Shown piece after piece: positions 43,659-51,678 of a DNA stretch of 64,000 nucleotides. The position numbers were made by a program, and so were the translations under genes. The notes below the pieces were generated by a model, which had not been told where the DNA came from, searched no databases, and saw only the letters and a list, made by a program, of their open reading frames with translations. Position 1 is the stretch's first letter, and every line of letters starts with the position of its first letter. The DNA comes from Desulfobacteraceae bacterium UBA2174. Lineage in GTDB: Bacteria > Desulfobacterota > Desulfobacteria > Desulfobacterales > UBA2174. The stretch is taken from contig DCWA01000019.1 in the NCBI GenBank assembly GCA_002327445.1, positions 62,001 to 126,000 of the forward strand. Reading direction: 5' to 3'.

Positions 43659-45206
43659 ATGACCACCCATTTGCCCACCGTCCTGATCGTCGACGACGAG
43701 GCCGACATCCGTGATGTGCTGGCCCTGTCGCTCGGCGACGCCGGCTATGGCGTGCGAACCGCGGCCGACGGCCTGGAGGCTCTCGATATCTGCCAACAGG
43801 GAGAAATCCGGATCGTGGTCACCGACATCCGCATGCCCCGCATGGACGGGCTGGGGCTGCTGGAAGCGGTCAAGCGACTCGATCCGGATATCGAGGTGAT
43901 CGTGGTGACCGCCTTCGGCGATGTCGAGACGGCGATCCAGGCCCTGCGGGGCGACGCCTCGGACTTCATCACCAAGCCGATCCATCACGAGGCGCTGCAC
44001 CTGGCGCTGCGGCGGGCCGTGGCACGCCTGGCCACCCGGCGGCAGTTGGCCGATCAGAACGCCTTTTTGAAGCGTGAAAACGCCCGCAGCCTCGCCGAAC
44101 TGGAGCGCACCTTCTCGTTCCAGCGCAACCTGATCGAGAGTTCCATGGATGGCATCCTCGGCTGTGGCGGTGATGGAACGGTGCAGTTGTGCAATCCCAG
44201 CCTCTTGCGGTTGCTCGGCTATCCTCGGGAGGCGGCGATCGGGCGCCTGCGCTTGGACGACCTGATCGCCGCGGAGGCCAGGGACGGGTTCCATGCCGCC
44301 CTGGACGGCGGGCAGTATGGCGGCAACGGACGCCTTTTCCGCTACGAAACGCGACTGGTCAGCGGAGGTGGCACGGTGATCCCGGTTCAGGTATCGGCCT
44401 TCCGCCTGACCGATCCGCAGCGGGAGCCGGGGTTGGTGTGCCTTGTTCATGACCTGCGCCAGGTGCGGCAACTGGAACATGAAGTGGCCGAACAGGCCCG
44501 GATCCTGCACCAGGACAAGATGATGTCCCTCGGGCGCCTGGCCGCCAGCGTGGTCCACGAAATCAACAACCCGCTGGCCGGCATTCTGAATTATGCCCGG
44601 CTGATGCACAAGGTTATCGACCGGGGGGACCTCGGTGCCGCCCAGCAGGAAAAGTTCCGTCAATACCTGGAGATGGTGGAAAGTGAAAGCGCCCGCTGCA
44701 GCCGGATCGTCTCTTCCCTGCTGGCGTTCTCGCGCAAGTCGCCGCCCTCATTCGCCAGCGTGGAAGTCGCAGGACTGATCGAAAGCTGCCTGGAACTCAC
44801 CGGCCACAGGCTGAAGCTGGCCGACGTGCAGGTAGCGTTGCAGGTCGATTCCGGCTTGCCGCCGGTGCGCGGCGACATCAATCAGCTCAAGCAGTGCCTG
44901 ATCAACCTGATCTTCAACGCCCTCGACGCCATGGCCGGCGGCGGCCGGCTCACCATCGGCGCGCGGAACGCCGGCGACCGACGCATCGAGATCGCGGTGA
45001 CAGATACCGGCGCCGGAATCGCTCCCGAGCACCGGGAGCACCTCTTCGAACCGTTTTTTACCACCAAGCAGGAAGGCAACGGCACCGGCCTGGGACTTTC
45101 CACCGTGTATGGGATCATGCGCCATCACGGTGGCGCCGTACGTTTCGAAAGCCAGGTCGGCCGGGGAACGACCTTCATCTTGGAATTGCCCATGGCAGAG
45201 GATTGA
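43659..45206 (+). CDS. Receiver-PAS-histidine kinase hybrid
   Basis: A 515-residue soluble protein. The N-terminal REC domain (1-125) has acidic residues D12/D13 and phosphoacceptor D56 (VVTDIRMPRMDG). A coiled coil and a PAS domain (about 145-265) follow, then HisKA with AASVVHEINNPLAG and a HATPase with NLIFNALDAM, DTGAGI and GTGLGLSTV. There is no TM segment. The REC is at the front, so the kinase may be controlled by another kinase's phosphoryl group. It lies upstream of the HdrA/MvhD genes, suggesting redox signalling; direct partners are unproven. Confidence 0.92.
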   Translation: MTTHLPTVLIVDDEADIRDVLALSLGDAGYGVRTAADGLEALDICQQGEIRIVVTDIRMPRMDGLGLLEAVKRLDPDIEVIVVTAFGDVETAIQALRGDASDFITKPIHHEALHLALRRAVARLATRRQLADQNAFLKRENARSLAELERTFSFQRNLIESSMDGILGCGGDGTVQLCNPSLLRLLGYPREAAIGRLRLDDLIAAEARDGFHAALDGGQYGGNGRLFRYETRLVSGGGTVIPVQVSAFRLTDPQREPGLVCLVHDLRQVRQLEHEVAEQARILHQDKMMSLGRLAASVVHEINNPLAGILNYARLMHKVIDRGDLGAAQQEKFRQYLEMVESESARCSRIVSSLLAFSRKSPPSFASVEVAGLIESCLELTGHRLKLADVQVALQVDSGLPPVRGDINQLKQCLINLIFNALDAMAGGGRLTIGARNAGDRRIEIAVTDTGAGIAPEHREHLFEPFFTTKQEGNGTGLGLSTVYGIMRHHGGAVRFESQVGRGTTFILELPMAED

Positions 45207-45536
45207 GGGCGGATCGGCCCGGATGGCCGCCGCGATCGTGACGGGCCGGGAAGATTGCCGGTTGACAGGCAAGGGTTTTCCGATGCATTAGGCATCAGTT
45301 GTGATATTCTCAATTTGTAATTGCAATTCACCTCGGCCAGGTGGCTGCCGAGCCGTTTTCGGCGCCTCCACCGCACCAAGCCTGCGAAACCGGCGCCGAT
45401 CTCCCCACGAGATACCGATTTCGGCGCCCGCGTCGGCAGCTGAGGGCTTCTCCGCGGCACCTTGCGCCGATGATGCCGCGTCCGCGTTTCAAGCACCGAA
45501 GGCGTCACGACCCTTGACCGCAAGGAGCGTTTTCTC
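45207..45536 (+). other. Leader region of the HdrA-GltD gene
   Basis: A 330-base gap. It holds a perfect TTGACA (45262-45267) with only weak -10 candidates, a 5-bp inverted repeat GATGC/GCATC (45282-45296) and an A/T-rich block with AATTGCAATT near 45320. No sigma-54 GG-N10-GC site was found. AAGGAG lies ten bases before the HdrA start. Confidence 0.4.
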
Positions 45537-48500
45537 ATGACCCCGCGCATCGGTTTTTACATCTGCCACTGCGGCATCAACATCGCTTACCGGGTTCGTG
45601 TGGAGGAGGTGGCCACCTTCGCCCGCCAACTGCCCCACGTGGTGGTGGCCCGGGACTACAAGTTCATGTGCTCCGACCCGGGCCAGGCGATGATCGAAAA
45701 GGATATCCGGGAGCTGGGGCTCACCCGGGTGGTGGTGGCCTCCTGTTCGCCACGGCTGCACGGGAAAACCTTCATGGGGGCCTGCCAGCGGGCCGGCCTC
45801 AATCCCTACTATTTTCAAATGGCTTCGGTGCGAGAGCAGGTCTCCTGGGTCACCAGCGACACGGACGAGGCCACCGACAAGGCCAAGAGCCTGGTGGCGG
45901 CCGCCATCCACCGGGTCAACTACCACGACCGGCTCGAAGGCCGGCAGGCCCCGGTGCATCCGGACATGCTGGTGGTCGGCGGCGGGATCGCCGGCATGCA
46001 GGCCGCCCTGGACATCGCCGAGTCGGGGCACAAGGTCTACCTGGTGGAAAAAGACACCACCATCGGCGGGCACATGCTCCAGTTCGACAAGACCTTCCCC
46101 ACCCTCGACTGTGCCGCCTGCATCGGCACACCCAAGATGGTGGAGGTGGCCCAGAATGCGAACATCGAGCTGCTCACCTACAGCGAGGTGGAGGAGGTGA
46201 GCGGTTTCATTGGCAATTTCACCGTGCGCATCCGGCGCAAGCCCCGCTACGTCAAGGAAGGGGTGTGCACCGGCTGCGGGGAGTGCGCCAAGGTCTGCCC
46301 CGTGACCATTCCCAGCTCATGGGACGTGGGTCTCGGCACCCGCCAGGCCATCGGGAGGACCTTTCCCCAGGCGATTCCCATCACCTTCAACATTGAAAAG
46401 ATGGACCGGGCGCCCTGCACAATCGCCTGCCCGGCGGGCATCAACGTCCAGGGCTACGTTCAGCTCATCAAGCAGGGACGCTACCGGGCCGCCGTCGACC
46501 TGATCCGCCAACGCCTGCCGCTGCCCGGGGTACTGGGCCGGGTCTGCCCCCACCCCTGCGAAGCCGCCTGCCGTCGCGCCGAGGTGGACAGCGCCGTGGC
46601 CATCCGGGACTTGAAACGCTTTGCCGCCGACCAGGTCCGCGGTGAGCGCCCGGCACCGCCCGCCATCGACGACCGGCCGGAAAAAATCGCCGTGGTGGGC
46701 TCGGGGCCGGCCGGTCTCACCGTAGCGTATTATCTGCGCCTCAAGGGTTACCAGATCACCATTTTCGAGGCATTGGACAAGCTCGGCGGGATGTTGCGGG
46801 TGGGGATTCCCGACTACCGCCTGCCCCAGGAAATCCTCGACGAGGAGATCGATCAGATTCTGGACCTGGGCATCGCGGTGCAAACCGGAAAACGCCTCGG
46901 GGTCGATTTCACCCTGGAGCAGCTCGATGCGGAAGGGTTCGCGGCGGTGTTCCTCGGAGTCGGGGCCCATGCGTCGTTGCGGCTCAACATCCCGGGAGAG
47001 GACACCGCTTCCGGGGTGGTGGACGCGGTGCGGTTTTTGCGGGGGGTCAACCTCGGCAGCCGCGATCTGCCCGGAGGCCGGGTGGTGGTGGTGGGCGGGG
47101 GCAACGTGGCGGTGGACGCGGCCCGCACGGCCCGCCGGCTGGGCGCCGCGTCGGTCACTATCGTCTATCGGCGCAGTCGGCACGAGATGCCGGCCTACGC
47201 CGAGGAAATCGCCGGTGCCCTGGAAGAGGGCATCGTCATCGAGTATCTCACCGCTCCGGTGCGGGTGGTGGCCGAGCGCAATCGGGTCGTCGGCTTTGCC
47301 TGCATCCGCACCGAACTCGGCCCGGCAGACGCCTCGGGCCGCCGCCGGCCGGTGCCGGTGGAAGGCTCCGAGTTCGTCATCGAATGCGATTGCGTCATCC
47401 CCGCCATCGGCCAGCGCACCGACACCGATTGGGCCGAAGGCCTTCCGGGCCTGGACTGGACGGCGCGGCGCACCCTGATGGTCGATCCGGCCACCCTGCA
47501 AACCTCCATCCCCTTCGTGTTCGCCGCCGGCGATGCCGTCAGCGGACCGGCGACGGTGATCGAGGCGGTGGGCGCGGCCCACCGGGCCGTTGCAGCCATC
47601 CAACGTTTCGTATCCGGTGAAGACATGGCCGCCTGCGCGGCGGAATTGGCGCAGGCGCCCGCACCAGGCCAGAATTGGGCGCCGATTCCCGAAACCGCCA
47701 AACCCCAGCCGAGAGTCATGGCGACGCATCGAGAGACGTCGCAGCGGGTGGACGACTTCGAAGAAGTCGAGATGGCCTTCGAGGAGGCAGCCGGCCGCCG
47801 GGAGGCCGGGCGATGCCTGAATTGCGGGGTCTGCTGCGAGTGCATGGCCTGCGTGGGCGCCTGCGAGGCCAACGCCATCGACCACACGATGAAGCCCGAG
47901 GAGCGCACCATCCAGGTGGGCAGCATCATCCTGGCCACCGGCTACGACACCCTGGATCCGACGCCGATGCAGCCTTACGGGTACGGCCGGTATCGCAACG
48001 TCTACACCGCCCTGGAGTTCGAGCGGCTCAGCAACGCCACCGGGCCCACCGGCGGCAAGATCCTGATCCGCGACGCCGACGGCCAATTCACCCTGCCACC
48101 GCGCTCCGTGGCCCTGCTGCACTGCATCGGCAGCCGGGATGTGCATTATCACGAGTACTGCAGCCGGGTCTGCTGCATGTACGCCTTGAAATACAGCCAT
48201 CTGATCAAAGAGAAGATCGGCCACGACACGCCGGTGTACGATTTTTACATCGACATGCGCTGCTTCGGAGAAGGCTACGAGGAATTCTACCGCCGCTGCC
48301 AGGAAGAGGGGACGATCTTCATCCGCGGCAAGGTGGCCGAGATCCACGAGCAGCCCGGCGCCGAAGGCGGGCCGCCGGAACTGGTGTGCATCGGCGAGGA
48401 CACCCTGCTGGGCCGCAAGGTGAAGGTGCCGGTGGACATGGTGGTGCTGTGCACCGCCATCGAGGCCCGGGCCGACACCGCCCGGGTGGGCCGCATCTTC

Positions 48501-48947
48501 GGCGTCAATCAGGGCAGCGACGGGTTCTTCCTGGAGGAACATCCGAAGCTGGGACCGCTGAACACCGCCACCGACGGTGTGTTTCTGGCCGGCTGCTGCC
48601 AGAAACCGATGGACATCCCCGACACCGTTTCCCAGGCGTCGGGGGCCGCGGCCAAGGCCCTGGCCCTCGCGACCCGGGGCAAGGTGGACGTGGCGCCGAC
48701 GATCTCCTGGATCGACCCGGACGTGTGCATCGGCTGCCAGGTCTGTATCGGGCTTTGCCCGTACACGGCCATCGAATTCGACGCCCGGCGCGGGGTGTCG
48801 GTGGTCAATCCGGCCCTGTGCAAGGGCTGCGGCAGTTGCAGCGCCTTTTGTCCCAGCGGGGCGGCCCGCAGCCTGCACTTCAAGCCGCAGCAGATCTTCG
48901 CCGAAATCGACGGGATCATCGACACGATCTGCGAAATCGGCCGATAG
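45537..48947 (+). CDS. hdrA: HdrA flavoprotein with inserted GltD-like NAD(P)H oxidoreductase module
   Basis: An 1136-residue soluble flavin/Fe-S protein, far longer than a plain HdrA (about 650). It has an N-terminal HdrA region (GFYICHCGINIA), FAD motif VVGGGIAGMQAALDIAESGH (about 142), the Cys segment TLDCAACIGTPKMVEV and a [4Fe-4S] motif CTGCGECAKVCP (about 243). From about residue 285 to 730 lies a GltD/NfnB-like unit (CTIACPAGINVQGYVQLIKQ; AVVGSGPAGLTVAYYLRLKG; VVVVGGGNVAVDAARTARRL). HdrA then resumes with CLNCGVCCECMACVGACEA and ends in two clusters (CIGCQVCIGLCP; CKGCGSCSAFCP). HdrA carries the bifurcating FAD; the insert should add an NAD(P)H site. MvhD follows directly. The partner-dependent direction of electron flow is not predictable. 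Confidence 0.93.
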   Translation: MTPRIGFYICHCGINIAYRVRVEEVATFARQLPHVVVARDYKFMCSDPGQAMIEKDIRELGLTRVVVASCSPRLHGKTFMGACQRAGLNPYYFQMASVREQVSWVTSDTDEATDKAKSLVAAAIHRVNYHDRLEGRQAPVHPDMLVVGGGIAGMQAALDIAESGHKVYLVEKDTTIGGHMLQFDKTFPTLDCAACIGTPKMVEVAQNANIELLTYSEVEEVSGFIGNFTVRIRRKPRYVKEGVCTGCGECAKVCPVTIPSSWDVGLGTRQAIGRTFPQAIPITFNIEKMDRAPCTIACPAGINVQGYVQLIKQGRYRAAVDLIRQRLPLPGVLGRVCPHPCEAACRRAEVDSAVAIRDLKRFAADQVRGERPAPPAIDDRPEKIAVVGSGPAGLTVAYYLRLKGYQITIFEALDKLGGMLRVGIPDYRLPQEILDEEIDQILDLGIAVQTGKRLGVDFTLEQLDAEGFAAVFLGVGAHASLRLNIPGEDTASGVVDAVRFLRGVNLGSRDLPGGRVVVVGGGNVAVDAARTARRLGAASVTIVYRRSRHEMPAYAEEIAGALEEGIVIEYLTAPVRVVAERNRVVGFACIRTELGPADASGRRRPVPVEGSEFVIECDCVIPAIGQRTDTDWAEGLPGLDWTARRTLMVDPATLQTSIPFVFAAGDAVSGPATVIEAVGAAHRAVAAIQRFVSGEDMAACAAELAQAPAPGQNWAPIPETAKPQPRVMATHRETSQRVDDFEEVEMAFEEAAGRREAGRCLNCGVCCECMACVGACEANAIDHTMKPEERTIQVGSIILATGYDTLDPTPMQPYGYGRYRNVYTALEFERLSNATGPTGGKILIRDADGQFTLPPRSVALLHCIGSRDVHYHEYCSRVCCMYALKYSHLIKEKIGHDTPVYDFYIDMRCFGEGYEEFYRRCQEEGTIFIRGKVAEIHEQPGAEGGPPELVCIGEDTLLGRKVKVPVDMVVLCTAIEARADTARVGRIFGVNQGSDGFFLEEHPKLGPLNTATDGVFLAGCCQKPMDIPDTVSQASGAAAKALALATRGKVDVAPTISWIDPDVCIGCQVCIGLCPYTAIEFDARRGVSVVNPALCKGCGSCSAFCPSGAARSLHFKPQQIFAEIDGIIDTICEIGR

Positions 48948-49021
48948 GAGAGTTTCAAATTAGAGATTTGAAATTGGAGGAAAAGGGTTTTGGAGACTTG
49001 AGGTTCCCGGAGGAATTTTCA

Positions 49022-49444
49022 ATGAACGATTTCGAACCGACCGTCATCGCCTTTGTCTGCAACTGGTGCACCTACACGGCCGCCGACCTCGCGGGCACCT
49101 CGCGGCTGAGCTATCCACCCAACGTGCGCCTGGTGCGCGTGATGTGCACCGGCATGGTCGATCCCCAATATGTGCTCAAAGCCCTGCTGGAGGGAGCGGA
49201 CGGGGTGCTGGTCAGCGGCTGCCATCCGGGCGACTGCCACTACATCAACGGCAACTACAAGGCCCGCCGGCGCATCAAGCTGCTCAAGGCCCTGCTGCCC
49301 CAGTTCGGCTTCGCGCCCCAGCGGCTGCGCCTCACCTGGATCGGCGCTTCCGACGGCATCGAGTTCGCCCACGTGATGCAGGAACTCGTGGATCAGGTGC
49401 GCGAACTGGGGCCCAGCGAAGCCAAGACGAAGATGGTCCTATGA
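49022..49444 (+). CDS. mvhD: MvhD-family hydrogenase/heterodisulfide reductase delta subunit
   Basis: A 140-residue [2Fe-2S] protein with the family pattern PTVIAFVCNWCTYTAADLAG, RVMCTGMVDPQYVLKALLEG and VSGCHPGDCHYINGN. MvhD passes electrons between HdrA and an electron-donating enzyme. The ATG at 49022 has GGAGG eight bases upstream. It lies 75 bases after the HdrA-GltD gene. The stop is followed at once by nonamer repeat copy B. Confidence 0.93.
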   Translation: MNDFEPTVIAFVCNWCTYTAADLAGTSRLSYPPNVRLVRVMCTGMVDPQYVLKALLEGADGVLVSGCHPGDCHYINGNYKARRRIKLLKALLPQFGFAPQRLRLTWIGASDGIEFAHVMQELVDQVRELGPSEAKTKMVL

Positions 49445-49445
49445 C

Positions 49446-49583
49446 AAGTGACAAGTGCCTAAAGTGATCTAAAGTGACTAAAGTTGAAGGATTTCAAAAA
49501 TTTATAAAAAAACCGGAGCGAAGCGACACCACCACTTTAGGCACTTTAGGCACTTGTAACTTTAGGCACTTTAGTCACTTGTC
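49446..49583. repeat. Nonamer-repeat palindromic element, copy B
   Basis: The left arm carries CTAAAGTG units (49458-49484). The core is CCGGAGCGAAGCGACACC (49513-49530). The right arm has nonamers CCACTTTAG, GCACTTTAG, TAACTTTAG and GCACTTTAG (about 49532-49583). Same order and core as copy A, differing in unit number. It begins one base after the mvhD stop. Confidence 0.85.
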
Positions 49584-49603
49584 GTTTTACCGCACTTTCT
49601 GTT

Positions 49604-49618
49604 TGGTTTGATTTTTGC
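49604..49618 (+). promoter_or_regulatory. Possible sigma-54 promoter of the FdhB-like gene
   Basis: TGGTTTGATTTTTGC has the invariant GG and GC with ten bases between them and a good TTTGC -12 box; the -24 box (TGGTTT) is imperfect. It is 35 bases before the start codon, a normal distance. Confidence 0.45.
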
Positions 49619-49652
49619 CCTACTCCAAGCTTCCGATCAGGAGGATCGTTTT

Positions 49653-50792
49653 ATGGCGAAGACTGCAATGATCCCCGTGGATAATGGCCTGCTGGCCGGG
49701 CTGCGCGAATTCCTGCGCCAGGTCCTGGCACGGCCGGAGATCGCTGCCGTGCTTGTCCCCTGTCAATTGCCGATGAAGGCCATGGTCATGCCGACACTGG
49801 TCAGCGATCCGGAGCAATTGTCCGCGGCCAACCCACTGGCTCCCGTTTTCCCCCTCAACGGGGCGCGGGTGGTAACGCGATTGACGCGCAAGGAGGCCGG
49901 GAGAACTGTCGTGGCCGTGCTGCGGGCCTGCGAGATCCGCGCCTTCATCGAACTGGTCAAACTCAAGCAGGGCCGGCGGGAAGAGTTGATCATCGTGGGG
50001 ATCGACTGCCTCGGGGCTTATGCCACCAAGGATTTTCTGCCGTTGGCCGACCAGGGCATCGAGGAACTCACCGGCAGGTTTCTCCAAAGCGCCATGGGTG
50101 AAAAGGAAGGCGAGCTGGACGGCATCGGCCTGGCGCCGGCCTGCCAGGCCTGCGTGAACCCTGTTCCCGATGGCGCGGACCTGATCATCGGGCTTCTGGG
50201 CGCGGATACCGGCCGCGCTCTGCCGGTGACCGCCGCCACCGAAAAAGGCGAATCCCTGCTGGAAAATCTCGACCTGCCTGGCGGGAAGGCGCCGGAGGGG
50301 CGGGAGGCGGCCGTGGCGGCCCTGGTGGAAAGGCGAATGGCGCGAAGGAAGGCCATGATCGATGCCACCCGCGCCTTGACCGACTCGCTGGAGAAGCTCA
50401 CCGCCTACCTGGGGGCTTGCGTCAACTGCTACAACTGCCGCGTGGCCTGCCCGGTCTGTTACTGCCGCGAGTGTGTTTTCGTCACCGACGTCTTCGACCA
50501 TGAACCGTGCCAGTACCTGGGGTGGGCCCACCGCAAGGGCGCCGTGAAGATGCCCACGGACACGGTCTTTTATCACCTCACGCGCCTGGCCCACATGGGC
50601 ACGGCCTGCGTGGGCTGCGGGCAGTGCTCCAACGCCTGCCCCAACGGCATCCCCCTGGCAGAGTTGTTCATCACCGCCAGCGCGCCGCTCCAGGAGGCCT
50701 TCGACTACCACCCGGGCCGAAGCCTGGACGAAAAGCCGCCACTGGCGGAGTTTCGCGAGAAGGAGTTCGAGGAGGTTGTGGGGATTAAATGA
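49653..50792 (+). CDS. FdhB/FrhB-like iron-sulfur protein
   Basis: A 379-residue protein of the coenzyme F420 hydrogenase/formate dehydrogenase beta-subunit type. A Rossmann-like front half (RTVVAVLRACEIRAFIELVK; IVGIDCLGAYATKDF) is followed by Fe-S motifs CVNCYNCRVACPVCYCRECV and CVGCGQCSNACPNG. Such proteins deliver electrons from formate or another donor to HdrA/MvhD. No catalytic formate dehydrogenase subunit is encoded in the window. GGAGG precedes the ATG at 49653, which is preferred to an upstream in-frame start at 49608 overlapping the promoter-like site. Confidence 0.85.
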   Translation: MAKTAMIPVDNGLLAGLREFLRQVLARPEIAAVLVPCQLPMKAMVMPTLVSDPEQLSAANPLAPVFPLNGARVVTRLTRKEAGRTVVAVLRACEIRAFIELVKLKQGRREELIIVGIDCLGAYATKDFLPLADQGIEELTGRFLQSAMGEKEGELDGIGLAPACQACVNPVPDGADLIIGLLGADTGRALPVTAATEKGESLLENLDLPGGKAPEGREAAVAALVERRMARRKAMIDATRALTDSLEKLTAYLGACVNCYNCRVACPVCYCRECVFVTDVFDHEPCQYLGWAHRKGAVKMPTDTVFYHLTRLAHMGTACVGCGQCSNACPNGIPLAELFITASAPLQEAFDYHPGRSLDEKPPLAEFREKEFEEVVGIK

Positions 50793-50916
50793 AAGTGCGC
50801 TAAAGTGACAAGTGATTAGAAACAGTGACTAAAGTGACTAAAGTGATGAGTGCCTAAAGTGCCGAAAGTTGTGGTGTCGCTGCGCTCCGGTGTTTTTTTT
50901 AAAAAAAACTGTTCTG
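50793..50916. repeat. Nonamer-repeat element, copy C (left part, interrupted)
   Basis: CTAAAGTG-type units (50799-50870) lead into the core in reverse orientation (GGTGTCGCTGCGCTCCGG, 50873-50890) and the A/T stretch, after which the pattern stops. The missing second arm is found 680 bases downstream at 51596-51640. It begins directly after the stop of the FdhB-like gene. Confidence 0.8.
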
Positions 50917-50919
50917 GGG

Positions 50920-50957
50920 CCGGAATTGGTTGATTCATCCGGAATTGGTTGATTCAT
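50920..50957 (+). repeat. 19-bp tandem duplication
   Basis: CCGGAATTGGTTGATTCAT occurs twice in direct succession (50920-50938 and 50939-50957), at the left edge of the inserted segment that carries the four-helix-bundle gene. Confidence 0.9.
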
Positions 50958-50978
50958 CTCGATTCGACAGTCTTTAGA

Positions 50979-51335
50979 ATGGACAACAAGGCTTTTGGTG
51001 AAATCCTGGAAGTTAGGACCAGAAAATTTGCCTCAGCTGTCATCCGGTTTTCAATGCAATTGCCTTGTACACCCGAGGCAGTAGTCATCAGGCGACAACT
51101 GACAAGGTCCGGGACTTCCATTGGTACCAACTACAGAGAAGCGAATCGTTCCCGCAGCCGGGCGGATTTTAGAAGCCGGATCAAGATCTGCGAGAGCGAA
51201 GCCAGCGAGACTCAGTATTGGTTGGATGTGATTACGGAATCGGGATGGTCTTCAAATGAAAGGATAAAAGGAATTCACCATGAATGCAGGGAATTGTTGG
51301 CCTTTTTTGCATCTATCGGAAAATCGGCCGGATAA
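50979..51335 (+). CDS. Four-helix-bundle protein (23S rRNA intervening-sequence type)
   Basis: A 118-residue all-helical protein matching the S23/IVS four-helix-bundle family (VRTRKFASAVIRFSMQLPCT; RQLTRSGTSIGTNYREANRS; ISEASETQYW-like segment ESEASETQYWLDVITESG). Family members are encoded in 23S rRNA intervening sequences or in mobile-looking intergenic units, and are structurally related to the Avd protein of diversity-generating retroelements. Their function is unknown. The start at 50979 is preferred; a longer TTG frame would run through the tandem duplication. No strong ribosome site is visible. Codon use is more A/T-rich than in its neighbours. Confidence 0.85.
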   Translation: MDNKAFGEILEVRTRKFASAVIRFSMQLPCTPEAVVIRRQLTRSGTSIGTNYREANRSRSRADFRSRIKICESEASETQYWLDVITESGWSSNERIKGIHHECRELLAFFASIGKSAG

Positions 51336-51360
51336 TTCCGAAAAAATACACAAGACTAGA

Positions 51361-51589
51361 TTAATTAGTGTCTGAACGAAAACCCCGGTTTTTCGGTAAA
51401 AAATTCGAAATCCGAATTTCGAAATCCGAAACAATGACAAAAACAGAAATGTTCCAATGACCAAAACAATGAAATTTCAACAAGTTCCTTTTAGTCATTT
51501 TGTCATTTGGTATTCGAATTTGTTTCGAGTTTCGAGTTTCGATATTCGGATTTTGCCTGAACATGACTTTTCGTTCAGGCACTAATTAA
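51361..51589. mobile_element. 229-bp inverted-repeat (MITE-like) element
   Basis: The ends 51361-51382 and 51568-51589 are 22-bp inverted repeats with one mismatch (outer part TTAATTAGTG / CACTAATTAA). Inside are clustered TCGAAAT/ATCCGAA words in opposite orientations in the two halves, giving an imperfect long hairpin. It encodes no protein. A target-site duplication is not obvious. It lies 25 bases after the four-helix-bundle stop and probably belongs to the same insertion. Confidence 0.65.
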
Positions 51590-51595
51590 AACGCT

Positions 51596-51640
51596 TTCAA
51601 CCTTAGTCACTTTAGTCACTTTAGTTCACTCATAACTTTA
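51596..51640. repeat. Nonamer-repeat element, copy C (right part)
   Basis: TTCAACC is followed by TTAGTCACTTTAGTCACTT and further units. This matches the outer arm expected after the core of copy C (compare the reverse complement of copies A and B). Together with 50793-50916 it makes one full element interrupted by about 680 bases. Confidence 0.7.
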
Positions 51641-51678
51641 GGTACTTCAAAAGTTTCTTCAACAGACGGGAAGAGACC

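Larger units (their letters stand above)
51336..51678. other. AT-rich non-coding region downstream of the four-helix-bundle gene
   Basis: A 343-base stretch without genes. It contains the inverted-repeat element 51361-51589, the right half of the broken nonamer element (51596-51640) and the leader of the double HdrA gene, where GGGAAGAG precedes the ATG. Confidence 0.7.

Noticed and set aside
46317..48878. 853-codon open frame antisense to the HdrA-GltD gene
   Set aside because: No recognisable motif and skewed composition; the plus-strand protein has many intact family motifs.
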